Shown here piece after piece: positions 5,494-9,596 of a DNA stretch of 9,596 nt. Location: positions 1 through 9,596 of the forward strand of contig CABSNM010000041.1 in the NCBI GenBank assembly GCA_902479065.1, in the 5' to 3' direction. The first letter of the stretch is position 1; each line of letters starts with the position of its first letter. A model generated the notes under the pieces. It did no database searches, had not been told where the DNA came from, and saw only the letters and a program-made list of their open reading frames with translations. Source of the stretch: an uncultured Collinsella sp. (lineage in GTDB: Bacteria; Actinomycetota; Coriobacteriia; Coriobacteriales; Coriobacteriaceae). The position numbers were made by a program, and so were the translations under genes.

Positions 5494-6930
5494 ATGAAGA
5501 CGATCAAGCTTGCTCCCGGTGAGTGCCTCGTTACCAACCAGCTCAACCGCAAGGGCGTGTTGCCACAAAACATCGTCGACGCCGCCCGCGATATCGTGGC
5601 CAACGTACGCGCCAACGGCGATGCCGCGGTGCGCGATTACTGCCAGCGTTTTGACGGCGTTGAGCTGCAGAGTTTTCGCCTGCCGCAGGAGCAGATTGAT
5701 GCTGCACTCGAAGGCCTCGATCCTGCCTTTGTCGCGGCTCTCGAAAAGGCCGCACGCCAGATCCGCGAGTTCCACCAGCGTGAGGTCGAGCAGAGCTGGT
5801 TTACCACGCGCCCGGACGGCACGATGCTCGGCGTTAAGGTGACCCCGCTTGCCGCTGCCGGCATTTACGTGCCGGGCGGTCGTGCGCAGTATCCCTCCAC
5901 GGTGCTTATGAACGCCATCCCTGCCAAGGTGGCTGGCGTTAAGCGCGTGGTCATGGTGACCCCGCCGCAAAAAGATGGCCTAATCAGCCCCTATACGCTC
6001 GCGGCTGCCAAGCTCGGCGGCGTGGACGAGATCTATATGGTGGGTGGCGCCCAGGCCGTGGCCGCGCTGGCGTACGGTACCGAGACCATTCCGCGTGTCG
6101 ACAAGATTACCGGCCCGGGTAACGCCTTTGTCGCCGCTGCCAAGCAGATTGTCTCGGGTGACGTGGGTATCGATATGGTTGCTGGTCCCTCCGAGGTCTG
6201 CGTGCTGGCCGACGCCACGGCCAAGCCCATGGTGGTCGCGGCCGACCTGATGGCCCAGGCCGAGCACGATCCGCTGGCGGCCTGCTATCTGGTGACCTGC
6301 GACGAGCAGTTTGCGTGTGAGGTCGAGGCGGGTATCGACATCCTGGTGGCGCAGTCCCCGCGTGCCGAGATTACGCGCGCTTCGCTCGACAATGAGGGCA
6401 CCATCGTGGTGGCCGCCGACATGGCCGCCGCCGTCGAGGCCGTGAACACGGTGGCGCCTGAGCACCTTGAGCTGCACTGCAAGGACGCGATGGGCCTGCT
6501 CGGCGGCATTCGCAACGCCGGCGCTATCTTTGTGGGCGCTTGGAGCTCGGAGCCGCTCGGCGATTACGTTGCCGGCCCCAATCACACGCTACCGACCGGC
6601 GGCACGGCCATGTTCTCCAACCCGCTTTCGGTGGAGGAGTTCGTCAAGCGCTCGAGTGTCATTTGCTATACACCCGAGGGCCTGCTCTCCGATGCTCCTG
6701 CCACGCAGCGCCTCGCCGAGGCCGAGGGTCTGTGGGCACACGCGCTTTCCGCCGCGCTGCGCCGCCGCGTGTTGGAGCAGGGCGAGGATGCCGTGAGCGC
6801 CGCGTCGTTGGCCGCGGCCGACCTGACCAAGGTCGCCTGGCCGGGCGACGCCGTGGCGACGGTTGCCGAGGGTGTGGACCTGGTGGCTGCAAGTGCGGAT
6901 GGCGCTGACGCGGTCGTCGAGGAGGCCTAA
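5494..6930 (+). CDS. hisD: Histidinol dehydrogenase
   Basis: HisD oxidises L-histidinol to L-histidine in two NAD-dependent steps, the end of the pathway, as a cytoplasmic zinc-containing homodimer. This 478-aa protein has the family hallmarks: AGIYVPGGRAQYPS (122-135), the NAD-site region GPGNAFVAAAK (207-217), GPSEV (231-235) and the signature PNHTLPTGG (362-370). By position against E. coli HisD, the zinc ligands are Gln255, His258, Asp357 and His416, and the catalytic pair is Glu323-His324 in APEHLEL; all are present. The core ends near residue 430, and about 48 extra Ala/Val/Asp-rich residues follow, making it longer than the usual approximately 430 aa. The ATG at 5494 has AGGGGA at 5481-5486. 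hisC starts 1 nt after its stop, so the two are co-transcribed and probably translationally coupled. Confidence 0.97.
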   Translation: MKTIKLAPGECLVTNQLNRKGVLPQNIVDAARDIVANVRANGDAAVRDYCQRFDGVELQSFRLPQEQIDAALEGLDPAFVAALEKAARQIREFHQREVEQSWFTTRPDGTMLGVKVTPLAAAGIYVPGGRAQYPSTVLMNAIPAKVAGVKRVVMVTPPQKDGLISPYTLAAAKLGGVDEIYMVGGAQAVAALAYGTETIPRVDKITGPGNAFVAAAKQIVSGDVGIDMVAGPSEVCVLADATAKPMVVAADLMAQAEHDPLAACYLVTCDEQFACEVEAGIDILVAQSPRAEITRASLDNEGTIVVAADMAAAVEAVNTVAPEHLELHCKDAMGLLGGIRNAGAIFVGAWSSEPLGDYVAGPNHTLPTGGTAMFSNPLSVEEFVKRSSVICYTPEGLLSDAPATQRLAEAEGLWAHALSAALRRRVLEQGEDAVSAASLAAADLTKVAWPGDAVATVAEGVDLVAASADGADAVVEEA

Positions 6931-6931
6931 T

Positions 6932-8047
6932 ATGGCCGAGCTGACGCCCCGCATGAAGGAACTCGTCCAGCCCTACCTGGCCGGTATTGAGCCCTACGAT
7001 CCCAACTTTACGCCCACACGCATCAACCTTTCGGCCAACGAGAACACCTATCCCGTGCCGGCTGGCGTGCGCGAGGCGGTCGACGCCGCCCTGGCTGCTA
7101 CACCGCTCAACCGCTATCCCGATCCCATGTCGAACGACCTGCGCGACGAGCTGGCCGCTTGGCATGGTGTTGTGCGCGAGAATGTCTGCGTGGGTAACGG
7201 CGGTGACGAGCTGCTCTATAACTACCTGCTGGCGTTTGGCGGCGCTGGGCGGACCCTGCTCAACTGCCCGCCGTGCTTTAGCGAGTACGCGTTCTTTGCG
7301 TCGCTCTGCCAGACCGAGGTGCGCGACGTGTGGCGCGACCCCGCGACCTTTGAGCTCGACCAGGCAGCTGTGCTTGCGGCGGCGTCCGAGTGCAACCTGG
7401 CAATCGTGACCTCGCCCAATAACCCCACGGGCGATGTGGCGCCGCTCGACTTTGTCGCGGCGCTGTGCGATGCGTGCCCCGGCATGGTAATGGTCGACGA
7501 GGCCTACGTTGAGTTTGCCGACGATTCGTTTGGCGCGGCCACCACGGCGCAGGGGCTTATTGCCGAGCATCCCAACCTGGTGATTCTGCATACGTTGTCC
7601 AAGGCGTTCGGCGCCGCCGGCACGCGTCTGGGCTACGTGATCGCGGCGCCCGAGGTCATCGACGTGTTCGCGGCGATTCGCCAGATCTATTCGGTTAATG
7701 TGCTGAGCCAGGCCGCCGCGCTTGCCTGCGTGCGTGCCCGCGATGCGTACGCGCCCGTGGTGGCACAGGTTGCATCCGAGCGCGAGCGCGAGCAGTGTGC
7801 CCTGCGCGCGATGGCTGCCGAGGGCATGCCCGTGGAGGCATGGCCGAGCGCTGCAAACTTTGTGCTCGTGCGCACGCCGCATGCCACGCGCGTGCGCGAG
7901 CGTCTGCGCGACGAGTATTCGATTTTGGTGCGCGACTTTAGCTATGCGCCGGGGCTCGCGGACTGTCTGCGCATTACCGTGGGCACCCCGCAAGAAAACG
8001 ATGAGGTGCTGGCTGCGTTTGCCGCGCTGGTGAAGGAGGAGATGTAG
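6932..8047 (+). CDS. hisC: Histidinol-phosphate aminotransferase
   Basis: HisC is a PLP enzyme of aminotransferase class I/II (fold type I) that converts imidazole acetol phosphate and glutamate to histidinol phosphate and 2-oxoglutarate. The 371-aa length is typical. Visible motifs are the N-terminal LSANEN substrate region (33-38), SPNNPTG (161-167), VDEAYVEF with Asp189 and Tyr192 contacting PLP, the Schiff-base lysine Lys224 in TLSKAFG, Arg232 in TRLGY binding the PLP phosphate, and Arg347 in CLRITVG binding substrate. The ATG at 6932 is preferred because GAGGAGG at 6919-6925 lies 6 nt upstream, inside the end of hisD; the frame is open further upstream to 6863 but would overlap hisD without an RBS. 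Its stop directly abuts the hisB start. Confidence 0.96.
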   Translation: MAELTPRMKELVQPYLAGIEPYDPNFTPTRINLSANENTYPVPAGVREAVDAALAATPLNRYPDPMSNDLRDELAAWHGVVRENVCVGNGGDELLYNYLLAFGGAGRTLLNCPPCFSEYAFFASLCQTEVRDVWRDPATFELDQAAVLAAASECNLAIVTSPNNPTGDVAPLDFVAALCDACPGMVMVDEAYVEFADDSFGAATTAQGLIAEHPNLVILHTLSKAFGAAGTRLGYVIAAPEVIDVFAAIRQIYSVNVLSQAAALACVRARDAYAPVVAQVASEREREQCALRAMAAEGMPVEAWPSAANFVLVRTPHATRVRERLRDEYSILVRDFSYAPGLADCLRITVGTPQENDEVLAAFAALVKEEM

Positions 8048-8635
8048 ATGGGCCGCTATGCCGAGGTAACCCGTAAGACGGGGGAGACCGATATTGCCGT
8101 CAAGCTCGACCTGGATGGAACCGGTACGTGCGATATCTCGACCGGCGTGCCGTTTTTCGACCACATGCTCAACGCCTTTGGCCGCCATGGCCTGTTTGAT
8201 CTGACGGTGCACGCGGTGGGCGACGTGGAAGTCGACGCACACCACACCGTCGAGGATACGGGCATTGTGCTGGGCGAGGCGTTCTGCCAGGCGCTGGGCG
8301 ACAAGGCGGGCATTACGCGCTTTGCCGACGCGGCGATCGCCATGGACGAGACGCTTGTGATGGCTGCTGTTGATATTTCGGGCCGCGGGCAGGCCTACTG
8401 CGAGCTGCCCGTGCCGACCGAGCGCGTGGGCACCTTTGATACCGAGCTGGCCGTCGAGTTTTTCTACGCCTTTGCGCACGACGCCAAGCTCACGCTGCAC
8501 GTGCGCGAGCTGGCGGGCGGCAATTCGCACCACATTATCGAGGCGGCCTTTAAGGCCGTGGGCCGCACGATGCGTCATGCCTGCGAGCTCGATCCCCGCG
8601 TGCAGGGCATCCCCAGCACCAAGGGCTCACTGTAA
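8048..8635 (+). CDS. hisB: Imidazoleglycerol-phosphate dehydratase (monofunctional)
   Basis: IGPD removes water from imidazole glycerol phosphate to give imidazole acetol phosphate; the family forms a 24-mer with paired manganese sites. The 195-aa length fits the monofunctional form, with no N-terminal histidinol-phosphatase domain as in E. coli HisB, so that phosphatase must be encoded elsewhere. Diagnostic motifs are GVPFFDHMLNAF with His39, DAHHTVEDTG with His65, His66 and Glu69, and GNSHHIIEA with His161, His162 and Glu165, which supply metal ligands. The C-terminus ends STKGSL, typical of the family. The ATG follows the hisC TAG with no gap, and its Shine-Dalgarno AAGGAGG (8033-8039) lies inside hisC, so translational coupling is likely. 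Confidence 0.97.
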   Translation: MGRYAEVTRKTGETDIAVKLDLDGTGTCDISTGVPFFDHMLNAFGRHGLFDLTVHAVGDVEVDAHHTVEDTGIVLGEAFCQALGDKAGITRFADAAIAMDETLVMAAVDISGRGQAYCELPVPTERVGTFDTELAVEFFYAFAHDAKLTLHVRELAGGNSHHIIEAAFKAVGRTMRHACELDPRVQGIPSTKGSL

Positions 8636-8639
8636 CCTG

Positions 8640-8677
8640 TCCCTTTTTGGCGGGTTTTGAATGAGAAAAGGGAGGGG
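8640..8677 (+). promoter_or_regulatory. hisH ribosome binding site with a complementary upstream sequence
   Basis: The AGGGAGGGG Shine-Dalgarno site (8669-8677) ends 4 nt before the GTG at 8682 and decides that start. Upstream, TCCCTTTT at 8640-8647 is an exact complement of AAAAGGGA at 8666-8673, so an 8-bp stem with an 18-nt loop could mask the site. Half of the stem is A-U, so it would be only moderately stable. Confidence 0.5.
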
Positions 8678-8681
8678 TCGC

Positions 8682-9383
8682 GTGGGCGAACCGAAGATCG
8701 TGGTGGTCGACTACCACAAGGGCAACTTGTCGAGCGTTGTGCGCGGGCTTGCGCGCGCCGGTGCCGCCGCCTGCACGTCGGACGACCCGGAGCAGATCCG
8801 TAACGCCGACGGCCTGGTCATCCCGGGCGTGGGTGCGTTCTACGATGCGATTGCCTTTATGCGCGGGAGTGGCGAGGCGGACGCGGTGCTCGATGTCGTT
8901 GCCGCCGGAACTCCGCTGCTCGGCATCTGCCTGGGCCTTCAGCTGTTTTTTGAGCGGGGCGACGAGGGCGTGCCTGCGGACGAGGGTGCGGACGCGGACG
9001 ACGATGCCTCCGAGCAGGTCGGTGGCCCCTGGGTCGATGGCCTGGGCATTATGCGCGGCTCGTGCACGCGCCTGGAGTCGAGCCGTCTGAAGGTCCCGCA
9101 CGTGGGCTGGGATCAGGTGTACATGACGCCTGCCGGAGCGACCGATCCGCTGCTCGCCGGTTTTGCCGAGGGCGCCAACATGTACTTCACCCACAGCTAT
9201 GCGGTGGCCGACGATGCCGATGCCGCCGATGTTCTGGCGCGCACGCACTACACGCGGAGCTTCCCGTGCATCGTGCGCCACGGCAACGTGTGGGGCTGCC
9301 AGTTCCATCCCGAGAAATCCTCGGCGCTGGGGCAGCGCATCCTTAAGAACTTCGTGAGCATCGTCGAGGGGGCCGGCCGATGA
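8682..9383 (+). CDS. hisH: Imidazole glycerol phosphate synthase, glutaminase subunit
   Basis: HisH is the class I glutamine amidotransferase that supplies ammonia to HisF, which makes imidazole glycerol phosphate and AICAR. With the GTG start it has 233 aa. The catalytic triad is visible: Cys83 in GICLGLQLFF, His209 and Glu211 in CQFHPEKSS. Also typical are IPGVGAF (47-53), KVPHVGWD (137-144) and the N-terminal VVVDYHKGNLSS. I prefer GTG at 8682 because of the strong AGGGAGGGG just upstream; an in-frame ATG at 8661 would add seven residues (MRKGRGR) and has no RBS. An acidic Asp/Glu/Ala-rich insert at about residues 93-117, between the Cys nucleophile region and GLGIMRG, makes the protein longer than the usual approximately 200 aa. 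The 3' end overlaps hisA by the 4-nt ATGA. Confidence 0.95.
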   Translation: MGEPKIVVVDYHKGNLSSVVRGLARAGAAACTSDDPEQIRNADGLVIPGVGAFYDAIAFMRGSGEADAVLDVVAAGTPLLGICLGLQLFFERGDEGVPADEGADADDDASEQVGGPWVDGLGIMRGSCTRLESSRLKVPHVGWDQVYMTPAGATDPLLAGFAEGANMYFTHSYAVADDADAADVLARTHYTRSFPCIVRHGNVWGCQFHPEKSSALGQRILKNFVSIVEGAGR

Positions 9384-9596
9384 TTCTGTTTCCCGCAATC
9401 GATTTGATCGGCGGCGAGGTCGTGCGCCTGGAGCGCGGCGACCGAAGCCGCTGCAAGGTATATTCCGACGACCCCATGGCCGTCGCCCGCTCCTTTGCCG
9501 AGCAGGGCGCGAGCTGGGTGCACGTCGTCGACCTGTCCGCGGCCTTTGGCGAGGACGAGGACGCGTGCGCTGCCAACTCGGCGGCGATAAAGGCCA
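9380..9596 (+). CDS. hisA: ProFAR isomerase, N-terminal part (runs off the window)
   Basis: HisA is the (beta-alpha)8-barrel enzyme that carries out the Amadori rearrangement of ProFAR to PRFAR. Seventy-two codons are visible. The start MILFPAIDLIGGEVVRLERGD is typical, with the catalytic Asp8 in AIDLIGG. The second barrel strand, GASWVHVVDLSAAFG (about 49-63), also fits, though the family usually has VDLDGA there; here Ser replaces the second Asp. The ATG at 9380 overlaps the hisH TGA by 4 nt, and AGGGGG at 9367-9372 gives 7-nt spacing. PriA, the HisA homologue of many Actinobacteria that also does the TrpF step, cannot be excluded from this fragment. Confidence 0.93.
   Translation, partial: MILFPAIDLIGGEVVRLERGDRSRCKVYSDDPMAVARSFAEQGASWVHVVDLSAAFGEDEDACAANSAAIKA

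Noticed and set aside
6659..8578. Very long open frame on the - strand (639 codons) opposite hisD, hisC and hisB
   Set aside because: The + strand encodes three well-conserved enzymes here. Strong G/C bias at third codon positions leaves antisense frames open; the predicted protein is His/Arg-rich and resembles no family I know.
1..9596. CRISPR arrays, tRNA or rRNA genes, insertion sequences, phage genes
   Set aside because: No regularly spaced repeats, cloverleaf-like sequences, transposase or integrase motifs were seen on either strand; the window is almost filled by conserved metabolic genes.

Overview
The window is a GC-rich, gene-dense bacterial segment with every supported gene on the + strand. 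Gene content and style suggest a gut actinobacterium of the class Coriobacteriia, most likely a Collinsella-type organism. The pointers are strong Shine-Dalgarno sites, G/C-ending codons, a histidine operon that uses the short HisG plus HisZ system rather than the long HisG of most Actinobacteria, and an Amadori-product (fructosamine) gene pair. The taxonomic call is an inference from memory of these families; no search was run.

Layout. Positions 1-56 hold the hydrophobic C-terminal end of an unidentified protein, closed by a textbook intrinsic terminator (91-130). A 12-TM major facilitator superfamily transporter follows (148-1362). The AT-rich gap at 1363-1532 is a dense regulatory region: a consensus TATAAT -10 box, a 13-bp perfect palindrome in the promoter spacer, and three copies of a TGGTAT-centred site, two of which form a perfect 12-bp inverted repeat. 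It drives a highly codon-biased SIS-domain protein of the FrlB/FraB deglycase type (1533-2594). A GC-rich hairpin (2618-2646) separates this from a TIM-barrel epimerase of the FrlC type (2668-3504).

From 3593 onward the window is a histidine biosynthesis operon: promoter and leader hairpin, then a hisZ-hisG gene fusion (3674-5389), hisD (5494-6930), hisC (6932-8047), hisB (8048-8635), hisH (probable GTG start, 8682-9383) and the start of hisA (9380, running off the end). Most junctions are tight (1 nt, 0 nt, 4-nt ATGA overlap). The order hisZG-D-C-B-H-A implies that hisF and hisI/E lie beyond the window.

How the genes work together. HisZG condenses ATP with PRPP. HisA carries out the Amadori isomerisation of ProFAR, HisH (with HisF) makes imidazole glycerol phosphate, HisB dehydrates it, HisC transaminates it and HisD oxidises histidinol to histidine. 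The FrlB-like and FrlC-like proteins would instead break down glycated amino acids: the epimerase converts a fructosamine isomer, a kinase not present here phosphorylates it, and the deglycase releases glucose 6-phosphate and the free amino acid. The most notable points are the HisZ-HisG fusion with an added cysteine cluster, the kinase-less FrlB/FrlC pair with an elaborate promoter, an acidic insert in HisH and a C-terminal tail on HisD.
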